Of a stretch of 64,000 bases of DNA, positions 33,398 through 44,589 are shown one piece after another. Made by a program: the position numbers and the translations under genes. Position 1 is the stretch's first letter; each line of letters starts with the position of its first letter. The stretch covers positions 619,870,476-619,934,475 of the forward strand of contig NC_081408.1 in assembly GCF_030272615.1 (NCBI RefSeq), given 5' to 3'. The stretch is from Cryptomeria japonica (lineage: Eukaryota; Streptophyta; Pinopsida; Cupressales; Cupressaceae). The notes beneath the pieces are model-generated. The model worked only from the letters and a program-made list of their open reading frames with translations, did no database searches and was not told the origin of the DNA.

Positions 33398-33412
33398 ATC
33401 TCCCCCTTTGGC
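33398..33412 (-). other. Polypurine tract of Copia-A2
   Basis: Minus strand GCCAAAGGGGGAGAT immediately before the LTR start TGTTGGCATTATGG. Confidence 0.88.
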
Positions 33413-33742
33413 ATTAATGGCAACACTAGATTTGAAAAACATCTAAGTACCAAGAAGTGCCAAACAAGTCTCCCCCTGTGGAAGACAACCAATAATCTCC
33501 TGAATATCAATAGCTCTCCCCTAATGAATGATATCTCTGTAAGGTTCTGAATTGATTTTTCACATTGTTATCACTCCCCCTTTGACATCAATGCCAAAAA
33601 TTTGACAAAAATATCAAAGCAAGAATATAAACCTTTGAATATTAAAGATGACTACTCCCCCTGAGTAGTAGAACCACTCATCAGTGCCAGAATGAATAAT
33701 GTCTCTGATAATGCATGTCAGACTGATGACAAACTTCATCAA

Positions 33743-34310
33743 TCAAGTCTCTGTCGGAGGGGAAAAAACCCCTAACCTGTCTCTCAAATATTCAAATGAT
33801 TCCTTAGATAGCGATTTAGTGAATATATCTACAATTTGTTCTTTAATGTTCACATAAACCAATTTGACTTCCTTTTCTTCTACCTTGTCCTTCAAAAAGT
33901 TGTACTTTATTGATATATGCTTAGTCTTAGAATGAAATACCAAATTTTTAGACATGTCAATAGTTGAAGAGTTATCACAGTAGATAACTACCAGTTCACT
34001 ACAATTTACTCTGATGTCTTTCAACATTTGCTTCATCCACAAGACTTGAGTGCAATTAGTTGCTGCTACAACATACTCAGCTTTTGTAGTAGATAAAGAA
34101 ATGCATGATTGTTTGTTGTTGATCCATGAAACCAATTTCTTTCCAAGAAAGAAAGCTCCACCAGAAGTGCTCTTCCTATCATCAGTATCACCTGCCCAAT
34201 TTGAGTCAATATATGCACATAAAGTGAAATCATCATTTTTGGAATACCATAGGCCATATTATGTTGTTCCTTGCAATTACCAGAATATCCTCTTTACTGC
34301 ACATTCATGA
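33743..34310 (-). pseudogene. Copia-A2 RNase H
   Basis: Carries SWINNKQSCISLSTTKAEYV, LVIYCDNSSTIDMSKN and KTKHISIKYNFLKDKVEEKE, ending in the usual copia tail EQIVDIFTKSLSKESFEYLR. This is the copia RNase H, which degrades RNA in the hybrid during cDNA synthesis. The upstream DDRKSTSGGAFFLG-like segment is in another frame (34066-34257), so one frameshift precedes it. Confidence 0.9.
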
Positions 34311-35229
34311 TTTTCTTTAGGATTACTTTGATATCTTGAAACAATACTTACTGCATTCATAATATCAGGTCTATTATGAGTTAGATATAACAGACCACCA
34401 ATCATAGACTTATACCTTATCGGATTTACCAGTGTAGAAGTATCCTTGATAGATAATTTCTCACTTGTCACCATAGGAGTACTTGCCGATTTGTAATTAT
34501 CCATACTAGACTTTTTCAACAATTCCCTCAAATACTTAGTTTGATAGATAAAAATGCTTTTGTTAGTTTGAGTAATCTGCAAACCTAAGAAAAATTTCAT
34601 CTCACCAATCATGGACATTTCAAATCATTCTTCATATTTTTAGCAAATTCCATGCACAATTTATCTTCTCCTCCAAAAATGATATCATCAACAAATACTT
34701 CAATAATCAAAATATCATTATCAATGATCTTATAATATAAATTACCATCAGCATTGCCTTTAGTAAAACCAAGCTTTAAAAGATATTTATCCAACCTTGC
34801 ATACCAAGCTCTAAGAGCTTGTTTCAAACCATATAAAGCTTTCTTCAATTTGCAAACCATATCTTTATCATCTATCAGTGAAAATCCATCAAGCTACTCA
34901 ATGTATACTTCTTCCTCAAGTTCACCATTCAAAAATGCACATTTAACATCCATTTGATAAACCTTATAGTTCTTATAAGCTGCATGGGCAAGAAATGGTC
35001 TAACAACTTCAATTCTAGCTACAAGTGCAAATGTCTCACCATAATCAATTCCTTCCATTTGAGAATATCCTTTACAAACCAATCTAGCCTTGCTTCTTAC
35101 AACTTGACTATCCTCATTTAGTTTATTCCTAAAAACCCATTCATCCTTATCTTCAACTTTTGTTGCCAAGGCCTTTTCTTCATTTTTGATAGCCAGTTCC
35201 GGTTCATCTTCCTTTAAAGCATAGAACAC
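34277..35229 (-). pseudogene. Copia-A2 reverse transcriptase joined to gag-pol linker
   Basis: The upstream frame runs from a linker ([14 protein letters not shown]) through KVEDKDEWV directly into [20 protein letters not shown], the first RT block, and on to [21 protein letters not shown] second frame continues with VCKLKKALYGLKQALRAWY and the catalytic FVDDIIFGG, and a third with MSMIGEMKFFLGLQI and the region up to RPDIMNAVSIVSRYQ. Copia-D shows that EWV is normally followed by the protease start IDSGCSHHMT. So protease and integrase (about 1.65 kb by comparison with Copia-E) are cleanly deleted. Small frameshifts lie near 34610 and 34880. Confidence 0.9.
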
Positions 35230-35370
35230 CCATTATTTTCCATTGTCAGATCCACTAACAGAGTCTTCTATTGGTTCATCCCCAGAGTCATCAGTTACTC
35301 CTTCCTTATTTGCTATGTAACATTGTTTACTTTTCTTGAATCTATATTTGTTTTGGTTAGGCTTAAAAGA

Positions 35371-36300
35371 TTAATTAACTCTTTCCTCAAACCTTGCATT
35401 CCTTTCAGGACATCTAGATGCAAAATGACCAATCTTGTTATATGCAAAACATTTAAAAGGTGCTTTTCTTTCATACTTACTTCTGGATGGTCCTTTAGGT
35501 ACTCTTCTAGCAAATAAGGCTTCATGTTGTTCAAGTTCTTCATCTTCTTTCCTCATGTCTTCCAATTCTTTTGCATATAGGTATTTTCAATCACTTTTTT
35601 TGGTAGATGATGATGATGATGCATGAAAAGTAGACTTAGATTTTATAGCTCCAGAAGATCCAACTTCTTCAAGCTCAAAAGTAGATAATTTCCAAATTAG
35701 AATGTCTCTATTAACTGAAGTGTTTTCCATTGTTCTTAACTCATTAATTGCAGTTTCCTTCATCTTGTAAGCTGGTGGAAGGGCTCTCAAGACTTTGGAA
35801 ACTATTTCATCTTCACTTATAAATCCTCCACAACATTGAATTCCCATAACAATCTCTTTTACTTTTTCCATAAATACAATAATTCTCTCATTATCTTCCA
35901 TTTTCAAGTTTTCATATCTTACTGGGTAACCATCAAGTTTAGCAATTTTGACAGTAGGGTCACCTTCATTCAGATTTTGCAATTTGTCCCACATAACCTT
36001 AGCTGATGATTTATCAGTCAATCCCATGATCTTTTAATCAGTAAGTGCACATAAGAGGGCTTCTCTAGCTCTACAATCATTTTCAATATTCTTATCTAAG
36101 TCTGCAGGAGCAGGATTGCTAGATGTAAGATCATAAGGTGTGTATCCTTTCTCAGTGATCTCCCAAATATTCTTTCCAAGACATCTAATATGAGTCTCCA
36201 TTCTAATTTCCATATCCCATAATTTGTTCCATCAAGCTTAGAGATTTCTCTTCTGAAAATAGTTATCGGTGGATTAGAAGTGTTAGTTGCCATAGGATCT
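35371..36300 (-). pseudogene. Copia-A2 gag
   Basis: The N-terminus has REISKLDGTNYGIWKL, then a frameshift. The next frame is MGLTDKSSAKVMWDKLQNLN, then NLKMEDNERIIVFMEKVKEI and CCGGFISEDEIVSKVLRALP, all copia UBN2/gag blocks. The C-terminal part (35371-35565) has a knuckle CFAYNKIGHFASRCP, where the second Cys is Tyr. Needed for RNA packaging in the intact family; broken here by frameshifts at about 35590 and 36200. Confidence 0.9.
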
Positions 36301-36337
36301 ACCTCAAGTGGTTTAGATTTTGCAAAAGAGGAATAAA

Positions 36338-36351
36338 GCTCTAATACCAAT
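36338..36351 (-). other. Primer-binding site of Copia-A2
   Basis: Minus strand TTGGTATTAGAGCT next to the LTR end, one base off the initiator-tRNA complement. Confidence 0.85.
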
Positions 36352-37602
36352 TGTTAGGATAACTGGTGAACAACTGAGAGGGGGGGTGAATCAGTTGTTA
36401 ATAGTTATAACATTTAATACACAATACAACCTTAAACCAGAGCACATAAACATTCAAATACCAGTAAAGCAGAAACATATGTCAGTAGACACAAACACCG
36501 GTAAACAATGTAACTCAACAATGAAACAAATAATAAATGTAAATAAACCATACCACATATCACCATGATTTGTACATGGAAAACCCGAAAAGGGAAAAAC
36601 CACAGTGGGAAGCCTACCCATAGTCAGATGATACTTCTGCAGAAAGTATGTGATACAATGAGGGGCCTACACATGCAGGAAGGCACACTTCCTAGAGCAT
36701 ACTGCTCATTACAAAAGAGTCTCACTGACTACAAAGGTTAAAACTACCTCAAGATAAATGGACAACAATCCAATAAAGTGAATTGTCAAAGATAGCATCT
36801 ACCATGCCTGATTACAGTCTTGGTTAAACTCAATACTAGAGGCCTTTGACCTCTTCCTTAATCTCAATTCGATCACCTATGATCAACCAAATCTCCTTCA
36901 AATATGATATTGCATTCCAAGACCATGATACATAATCCCCATGGTCTATAATGAGATCTTACATCATTTTATACAAACCCTAAGGCCTAAACCAATTAAG
37001 TCAGCCACCTAAGAGATATTACAATAAGATCATTACATAATTCCATATTACAATGATATGTCATGTCGACTTAAGACCAAAAGAACAATAAAAAATCCAT
37101 AAATCCTCCTGAAACATCTCGATAACATGTAGAGTACACGTTAGCATGATACCGGTTCATTACCTAGATAGACAACAGACCTATTCTGGGTCCACCACGC
37201 CAAAGCAATGTCTTCAAGCAGTTGAAGCATGAGCAAAGAAAATCTTCAACATCTTGAAATCCATCAAGAAGCCACACCAACACCACTTATGCATCCTGTC
37301 ACAATTCCTCAGTGAAAGCTCTATCAGTAAAGCCTTAAACCAATGTCAATAAGGGTTTACAAGAGTGTATGATAGTATCCAGTACCAAAAAAATACCAAC
37401 TAACCAAAACATACTGATGGAGCATATAACACATGTAATCAAACACACTTCATTGATCCAAACATGTCAAAAGTGTCCAACAGATAGTCTCTTATGTCAG
37501 TAACACTAGATCTTCTACCGATAACCAATCATAACAGCTAGTGTTGACATCAATGACAAAACATCAATGCAACACATAATAAATTCATCCATAATGCCAA
37601 TA
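36352..37602 (-). repeat. Copia-A2 5' LTR
   Basis: 1251 bp from TGTTAGGATAACTGG to CATAATGCCAATA. The terminal ACA has become ATA, as in the Copia-B fragment at 273. Confidence 0.9.
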
Positions 37603-38235
37603 AGTTTAACCATTAATGGTTATGTAAGAGCCATAAATGATTATGTAAGAGCCACTAATGGTTTGGAGGACTTTAGGGTTAACTTGTTGAAGACATAAAG
37701 CCTTTAATGCTTTTCAAAGATGTTGAGGCTTTGAGAAGTGACTTCAAGTTGCTTACAAATGTGACAATAATTAGGGAGGGTGATTAGGCTAATTTGGAAT
37801 GGATTAGAAAAATCTAGAATGGGTTAGAAGAGTCTAGAATGGGTTAGAAGAGCAAGGGGGTTTGGTGGGTGAGAGAAAATAGGATTTTAATTAAAATAAA
37901 ATTCATTTATTTCAACTAAATAGGTACAACTTGCATTTCTAGGAGAATGCAAGTGGGGGGGGGGGGGTAGTTTAGGGATTTAAATAAATATTTGTTTATT
38001 TATTTAAATGAGGAAAGGGGGTTAAATTAAATAAATGTTCTTTATTCATTTAATTGATTTAGAGTGTGGCTTATTGAATTAATTTAAATAAATTGAATAA
38101 TTTATTTAATTAATAGGAGAAGTGGTTGAGGATGAAATTAATTAAATATTAATTTAATTAACTGATTATTGATGGTTAAATAATCAAATAAACAGTAAAT
38201 ATTCATTTAATTAAGTGGACAGTTTTATGTGACTA
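37603..38235 (-). repeat. Tat2 5' LTR, outer part
   Basis: Noncoding continuation of the LTR after Copia-A2. It contains a G13-type run near 37950-37967 and a very AT-rich half with repeated TTTAATTAA. It ends at the truncated Copia-D integrase near 38236. The expected LTR terminus (CA on the plus strand next to a target duplication) is not evident, so the end was probably lost in a deletion. Confidence 0.55.
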
Positions 38236-39213
38236 TAGGTTCTATTCTTCCTTTCCACTACTCCATTCTGCTGAGGAGTCCGCAATGCAGATAATTGTCT
38301 CCTAATTCCATTTGTCTCACAATAACTGTTAAATTCATGAGAAGTGAACTCACTACCTTGATCTGATCTCAGACATTTGATTTTCAATCCAATTTTTGTT
38401 TCCACCTTTACTTTAAAGATCTTGAATTTCTTAAAGGCTTCAGACTTCTCCCTTAGAAAAGTCACCCACATCATTCTAGAATAATCATCAATTATTAGCA
38501 TGAAGTATCTATCACCTTGAAAGCTTTTGGTCCCTGCTAGACCACATAAGTCAATATGAATCAAATCAAGAACATCATTATATTTATCATCTATGCTCTT
38601 AAAAGAAGTTCTAACTTGCTTTCCCAATTGACATTCCTTACATATCGGATTATGAGGCTTTATAATCAAGTATATCTCTAACTGCCTTTGTTGAACTGAT
38701 CTTAACAATACAATCAAAATTAGCATGACACAACCTCTTGTGCCATAACCAACTCTCATTAATATGAGCAATCAAACATGTCTTATTACTAGTGTTCAAG
38801 TGAAAGATATTACCTCCAGTTTGAGTACTGGTTGAAATCTCCAAACCAGTTTTGTTAATGATTTTGTATTTTCTATCTTTGAATTGAAGTTCGAATCCCT
38901 TATCCACCAATTGACCAACACTTAAGAGATTATTCTTTAAACCTTCTACATAATAGATATTATCAATATTATGCTTACCATCCAAAGAAATAATGCCTTT
39001 ACCTTTGATCATGCATGCTTTTCCATCCCCAAATCTGACTTGACCGCCATTGTAGTCTTGTAGGGACATAAATTTTCTTTTATCTCTAGTCATATGATGT
39101 GAGCATCCACTATCAATTACCCATTCATCCTTGTCTTCAACTTTTGCTACAAAGGACTTTTCTTCATTCTTAATAGCCGATTCTAGTTCATCTTCCTTTA
39201 AAGCATAGAACAC
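38236..39213 (-). pseudogene. Copia-D protease and integrase (truncated)
   Basis: Protease segment DEWVIDSGCSHHMTRDKRKF with the catalytic DSG, then the pre-integrase domain LWHKRLCHANFDCIVKI with the HHCC finger completed by NPICKECQLGKQ. The integrase core follows: DLIHIDLCGLAG (Asp), LKIKCLRSDQGSEFTSHEF (Asp) and TPQQNGVVERKNR (Glu). The frame shifts once near 38650-38770. It stops being copia-like just after ERKNR, so the C-terminus of integrase is missing. The catalytic residues themselves are intact. Confidence 0.92.
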
Positions 39214-39296
39214 CCATTCTTTTCCATTGTCAGATCCACTAGCAAAGTCTCATGTCGGTTCATCCTTTGAGTCATCACTTACTCCTTCCTCATCTG

Positions 39297-40290
39297 CTAT
39301 GTAGCATTGCTTATTTTTCTTGAATCTATATCTTTTCTGATTAGGCTTAAATAATTTCTTAACTCTTTCTTCAAATCTTGCATTCCTTTCAGGACATTTA
39401 GATGCAAAATGACCAGTCTTATTACATGCAAAATATTTAAAAGGTACTTTTCCTTCATACTTACTTCATGTTGGTCCTTTAGGTACTCTTCTAGAAAATA
39501 AGGCTTCAAGTTGCTCAAATTCTTCATCCTCTTTCCTCATATCTTCCAATTCTTTTGCATATAGGTCTTTCCAATCACTTTTGTTGGTAGATGATGATGC
39601 ATGAAAAGTAGGTTCAAACTTTGTAGCTCTAGAGGGTCCAAATTCTTCAAGCTCAAAAGTAGATAATTTCCCAATCAGAATGTCTCTGTTAACTGAAGTG
39701 TTTGCCATTGTTTTCAATTCATTAATTGCACTAGCCTTCATCTTGTAAACCAGTGGTAGGGCTCTCAAGAATTTAGAAACTATTTCATCTTCACTCAGAG
39801 ATCCTCCACAACATTGAATTCCCATGACAATCTCATTTACTCTTTCCATAAATGTAGCAATTCTTTCATTATCTTCCATCTTCAAGTTCTCATATCTTAC
39901 CCGGTAACCATCAAGATTAGGAATTTTGATAGTAGGGTCACCTTCATTCAGAGTTTTCAATTTATCCCACATAATCTTTGCAGATGATTTATCAATCAAT
40001 CCCATGATTTTCTGATTAGTGAGTGTACACATGAGGCCTTCTCTATCTCTGCAATCATTTTCAATATTCTTATTCAAGTCTGCAGGAGCAGGATTGCAAG
40101 ATGTCGGATCATAACGTGTATATAATTTTTCAGGGATCTCCCAAATATCCTATCCAAGACATCTAAGAGGAGTATCCATTTGGATTTTTTATATCCCATA
40201 GTTTGTTTCATCAAGCTTAGGGATTTCTCTTCTGAAAAATAGTTGCCGATGGATTTGAAGTGTTAGTTGCCATAAGATCTACCTCAAGAG
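39297..40290 (-). pseudogene. Copia-D gag
   Basis: Contains NQKIMGLIDKSSAKIMWDKL, NLKMEDNERIATFMERVNEI and CCGGSLSEDEIVSKFLRALP, then a Ser/Lys-rich linker and ELEDMRKEDEEFEQLEALFS. The knuckle region lies in the 39297-39465 part in another register. The N-terminal MATNTSNPSATIF block is separated by an apparent one-base insertion in a T run near 40240. Equivalent to the Copia-A2 gag. Confidence 0.88.
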
Positions 40291-40315
40291 GTTAAGCTTC
40301 TACAAAAGAGGATCA

Positions 40316-40331
40316 AAGCTCTAATACCAAT
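40316..40331 (-). other. Primer-binding site of Copia-D
   Basis: Minus strand ATTGGTATTAGAGCTT beside the LTR end, a near match to initiator-tRNA complement. Confidence 0.85.
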
Positions 40332-41432
40332 TGTTAAAATAACTGGTGGACAAGTGAGAGGGAGGGGGGTGGGGGTGAATTGGTTGTCAACAGATTATAT
40401 TAATCAAACCACTTTATAAACCAGAGCACATAAACATTGAATACTGGAATAGCAAAAAATAGATACTGGTAAGCAATAAAACTTCAGAATAAAATAGAGA
40501 ATTAACACAATGCAACCATACCACATAACACCATTATTTTTATGTGGAAAACCTGGCAATGGAAAAAACTATGGTGGGAAGCCTACCCATAGTCAGATGA
40601 TACTTATGCAGAAAGTATGTGATACAATAAGGGGCCTGCACATGCAGGAAGGCACACTGCCTAGAGCGTACTTCTCATTAAAAATGAGTCTCACTAACTA
40701 TAGAGAGGTTGTAACCACCTAAAGATAATTGGACAATAATCCAGAAGAATGAAATGTCAGTGATAGCATCTACCATGCCTGATTACAGTCTTAGTTAAGC
40801 TCAATACTGGAGGCCTTTGACTTCTTACATAAACCCAATTTGATTACGTATGATTGACAAAATCTCCTTCACATATGACATTTCATTCCACGACCATGAC
40901 CATTACAACCATAATCTACAATAAGATCTTACATCAATTTATACAATCCCTAAGGCCTAAACCAATTAGGTCAGCCACCTAAAATATATTACAATAAGAT
41001 CATTACATACATCCATATTACAATGATATGCCATGTTGGCTTTACACCAAAACAACATTAACCAATCCATAAACCATCTCGGTAATGTGTAGAGAACACG
41101 TTAACATGATATCGGTCCATAACCTAGATAGGTACCAGACCTAATTAGATTCACCATGCCAAAGCGATGTCTCCAATTAGTCGAGGCATGATCAAGGATC
41201 ACCTTCTGCATCTTGAGTTCCATCTAGAAGCAGCACCAACACCACTTATGCATCCTATCAAAGATTCTCAGTAAAAGATCTGTCGGTAAAACCTTAAACC
41301 CTTACCGGTAAACACTAGTTCTTCTACCAGTAACCAAAACTTGTTTGTCAGTAACCAACCATAACAGCTAGTGTTGACATCAATGACAAAACATCAATGC
41401 AACACATAATCAATTCCTCCATATTTCCAACA
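40332..41432 (-). repeat. Copia-D 5' LTR
   Basis: 1101 bp, TGTTAAAATAACTGG to ATATTTCCAACA. Aligns with the Copia-A LTRs through the ACCACATAACACCAT and GGAAAACCTGG segments but has more differences and a G-rich expansion near 40360. Directly abuts the inverted CACTA fragment. Confidence 0.88.
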
Positions 41433-41469
41433 TTGTCTAGAAGAAACATGCATCCTCGAGTCTCAGAAA

Positions 41470-41875
41470 ATCGAGACTATGGGATTTTGAATGATATACT
41501 TGAGTGTGACTTTAGGTCCTTCAAATTAGTTATTTTCATTGTCCAATGGTACAGGCTATGATTGAATGAAAATGATCCTGACAGAACTGTTATTGAACGT
41601 GATAATAGATTTACAATGGTTAATACAAGGTCATTTGAGAGAACTGGAAATGAGCCCTATGTTCTTCCAAGCCAATGTGAGCAGGTATTTTACTCAGAGG
41701 TTCCTCATAAACTGGGTTGGTCATTTTTTGTTAGACATGATCTAAGAGGAAGGTTAGTAAAGTATAATGTGATGGAAGAAGAAGATACTGAATAAGTAGA
41801 AGATGATGTAGATCATGATCACGATCGACAATTAGTTGATGATATTCCTAACGGAAATGTCCATGAAGAAGAACA
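41470..41875 (+). pseudogene. CACTA transposase fragment (DUF4216), left arm of palindrome
   Basis: Encodes RDYGILNDILECDFRSFKLV, then VQWYRL, NENDPDRTVIERDNRFTMVN, YVLPSQCEQVFYSEVPH and WSFFVRHDLRGRLVKYN. This is the DUF4216 domain found near the C-terminus of En/Spm (CACTA) TNP2-type transposases. After EEEDTE there is a stop, and the frame goes on with acidic residues and poly-Asp from the GAT tract. One stop also lies before NENDPD. It is a fragment without the transposase catalytic part. Confidence 0.8.
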
Positions 41876-41877
41876 TC

Positions 41878-41950
<73 letters not shown>

Positions 41951-42000
41951 CGACGATGATGATGATGACGATGATGATGACGATGATGATGACGATGACG

Positions 42001-42036
<36 letters not shown>
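41876..42036. repeat. (GAT)n/(ATC)n centre of the palindrome
   Basis: About 125 bp of GAT repeats with some GAC interruptions, switching at about 42001 to ATC repeats (about 36 bp). The switch point is the symmetry axis. In the transposase frames the repeat encodes poly-Asp. The Met- or Ile-rich open frames across it are artefacts of the repeat. Confidence 0.93.
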
Positions 42037-42443
42037 TTGTTCTTCTTCATGGACATTTCTATTAGGAACATCATCAACTAATTGTTGATCATGATCATGA
42101 TCTACATCATCTTCTACTTATTCGGTATCTTCTTCTTCCATCACATTATACTTTACCGACCTTCCTCTTAGATCATGTCTAACAAAAAATGACCAACCCG
42201 GTTTATGAGGAACCTCTAAGTAAAATACCTGCTCACATTGGCTTGGAAGAACATAGGGCTCATTTCCAGTTCTCTCAAATGACCTTGTATTAACCATTGT
42301 AAATCTATTATCATGTTCAATAATAGTTCTGTCAGGATCATTTTCATTCAATTGTAGCCTGTACCATTGGACAATGAAAATAACTAATTTGAAGGACCTA
42401 AAGTCACACTCAAGTATATCATTCAAAATCCCATAGTCTCGAT
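42037..42443 (-). pseudogene. CACTA transposase fragment (DUF4216), right arm of palindrome
   Basis: Inverted copy of the left arm, roughly 96% identical by eye; almost all differences are transitions. It lacks the stop before NENDPDRTIIEHDNRF, so this arm is closer to the parental sequence (102-codon open segment). It shares with the left arm the stop after EEEDTE, so that stop predates the duplication. It ends where a second, shorter ATC run begins. Confidence 0.82.
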
Positions 42444-42894
42444 CATCATCATCATCATCATCATCATTATGATGAGTTGGATGATGGTCATTTTGTGTGA
42501 CATTTTTTGAAGTTTGTGTTTATTTATTGAATGTGGACTATTTATTAGCTATGTGATAGATGGTGAATTAGGATACATATGTGATGGATTACAACATATA
42601 TGATGGATTACAACATGTTTATGATGATACATATGTGATTTATGATACATATGTTTCTATTATTACTCATATATTTAATGTATTTATTGTTTATCAAATT
42701 GCAAATGTAATTATTATGATGCTCAACCCTTTTGTTGAGGACTCTGCACTTTCTAAATAAATGAAAGGTAAGGAAAAATAAATTAAAAATGATATTTATG
42801 ATGTTTGCATATTGTTCATATTGTCTACTATGTAATTTTTAGCATACGTACCATGTAATGCTTATGATGCTCAATTGTTGGTGCTAATTATATG
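42444..42894 (+). other. CACTA-associated spacer, first repeat copy
   Basis: Starts with a short ATC repeat, then AT-rich sequence with repeated ATGATGGATTACAACAT. From about 42724 to 42852 it holds the first copy of the block CAACCCTTTTGTTGAGGAC, also found at 50724. Ends at the Copia-E target site ATATG (42890-42894). Confidence 0.6.
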
Positions 42895-44520
42895 TGTTGG
42901 ATTGTTGGCATTGACAAAACCGGTCAATCTAGAGAACTCGTATATGCACTAAGATTTGTCATTGATGTCTAACACTAACCGGTGAAGACACTAACCGATG
43001 CAGTGGTATCGATAGAGTGATTTTTTCTTAGTAAGAAAAGGTGATGACTCACAAACACATGGAAACAACATTTGTAACAAATGACCAAAAATTCAATCAG
43101 CTCAAGGAAAGATAGACTAAGCCAATCGATCTATCATTCAAGAAGATCGGTCACTCTGATGATGATGAAGTCACAAAAGGTGACTTAGGCAAGAAAACTT
43201 GAAGTTGTATGCAAACCAGAACCTCATTGGAAAATAGGGGAAGAGACTTGATGCTAGCACAACAAACCGGCAATCAAAGGATGAACCGGTAATATAGAAG
43301 TGTAGTGGCATACCGGTATGACAAAAGGAAGACAAGTGATCACCATAAATCTCGGAGCGGTGATCAATTATTTAGTTGCAATGGCAAAAGATGAGTTGGT
43401 GAGATTGTGTCTATGCTAAATCACATGTTGGTAAGGTCAACTTTAGTTATCATGCAGTTAAACATGATTACCTGCAGATTTTCAGTTTCACACTTAATTG
43501 ACTAAACATGACCTAGAAGTTACTATCTTTGGGAGATGCGGTGGCAAAATTTGTTGAACACTTGGCAGAATTGTTGTAACGCACACATAGAAATAGTGGG
43601 ATATTTTGAATTTGAAATTTTTTGAAATCCATGATTGCTTTGATTGAGGGAACACTTGAAAGTGTCAGCAGAAAATGTAAAAAGTGTTTTTGAGTTCATT
43701 CAGAAATATTTGATCATGAAATTTGCAATAAGCAGATCTTGTTGAAGGCAATCCAAAGTGAAGAGTGGAGAGAGAGGTAGTGATAAAAGGATTTATCAAA
43801 GTAGAGGGTGTTTGAGGTAGACCAGCAGAGTATAAAGCTGAGAGACAGAGAACTGGTAGAGTGCAGAGTTGAAGGTCAGAGGATCGACAGAGTGCAAAGC
43901 CGAGGGCCAGAGGACCAGCTGAGTGAAGAGTAGAAGGTGGAAGAAGAAAAATGGTGTTGTGTAGAGAAGACACAACCGGTGTGGATAGAGTGGGATTCAT
44001 ATTGATATTTGATCAAGTTATCAGTAGCTAATTCAATAGATCATCTAATTGTTTCTTTCTAACCATTGAAACTTAAATCCCTTAACCGAGTGGACTTTAA
44101 CAGGTCCCTTTTGTAAAATCCCTTAATCGGGTGACATCTTAATTGATGTTCTTAAGTCCTTTAATCAGGCTACCTTTAACAAGGTAAAGGCACTAATCGG
44201 CCTTAAACAAAATCCCTTAACTAGGTGGCACCTAAAGTGTCTTTGTAATCTCCTAACAGGGATGTCTCCTCACAGGACGTACTCCAAAAGAGTATAGATT
44301 TTATGAGTTCCTACTCACATCGTGGTTTTCTCCCATTTGGGTTTCCATGAGATAAATCTTGGTGTCACTATCAACTTCTCATGCTTGCATATTTTACTTC
44401 AGTGTTTAAGTATATTGACGAATATTAGATAAGTGCATATTAGAGTTAAAAGTTTTAATTGTGAAAAATTGATCAAGTGTTGATTCACCCCTCCCCTCTC
44501 AGAACCGGTTGGGACTAATA
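42895..44520 (+). repeat. Copia-E 5' LTR
   Basis: 1626 bp, starting TGTTGGATTGTTGGCATTG and ending GGTTGGGACTAATA. Near its 3' end it carries GTGGTTTTCTCCCATTTGGG followed by TTTCCATGAG, the module also found in Copia-A and Copia-B LTRs in inverse orientation. Confidence 0.92.
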
Positions 44521-44535
44521 ATTGGTATCAAAGAA
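44521..44535 (+). other. Primer-binding site of Copia-E
   Basis: ATTGGTATCAAAGAA, two changes from the initiator-tRNA complement, directly after the LTR. Confidence 0.82.
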
Positions 44536-44589
44536 TCACATCCTTAGAATCAAAAGAAGCTTAATCAGCTTAAGGAAAGATCCAAGATT

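Larger units (their letters stand above)
32125..37602 (-). mobile_element. Copia-A2: internally deleted copia element
   Basis: Two LTRs (32125-33397 and 36352-37602), primer site, polypurine tract and a gag-RT-RNase H internal region of only about 2.95 kb. Protease and integrase are missing as one block. Outside flanks read ATTTT (left) and AGTTT (right), an imperfect target duplication with one mismatch. Inserted in the Tat2 LTR. The LTR family is the same as Copia-A1 and Copia-D. Confidence 0.88.
14391..38235 (-). mobile_element. Tat2: older Tat-type retrotransposon, host of the nest
   Basis: Reading on the minus strand: 5' LTR (31287-32124 and 37603 to about 38235, split by Copia-A2), primer site, a leader of about 2.9 kb (28661-31286 and 20700-20941, split by Copia-B2), gag, protease, RT, RNase H, second RNase H and the N-terminal zinc region of integrase, where Copia-A1 interrupts it at 14390/14391. 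The rest of the integrase and the 3' LTR are left of the window or deleted. All protein regions contain several stops and frameshifts, far more than in Tat1. Confidence 0.85.
38236..41432 (-). mobile_element. Copia-D: copia element truncated in the integrase
   Basis: Contains, in sense order, a 5' LTR (40332-41432), primer site, gag, protease and the integrase up to ERKNR, after which the sequence switches to AT-rich Tat2 LTR-like DNA. RT, RNase H and 3' LTR are absent. Same family as Copia-A (gag blocks nearly identical). Confidence 0.85.

Noticed and set aside
41832-42081. Poly-Met and poly-Ile open frames across the centre of the palindrome
   Set aside because: Produced by the (GAT)n/(ATC)n repeat. 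The transposase register gives poly-Asp instead.
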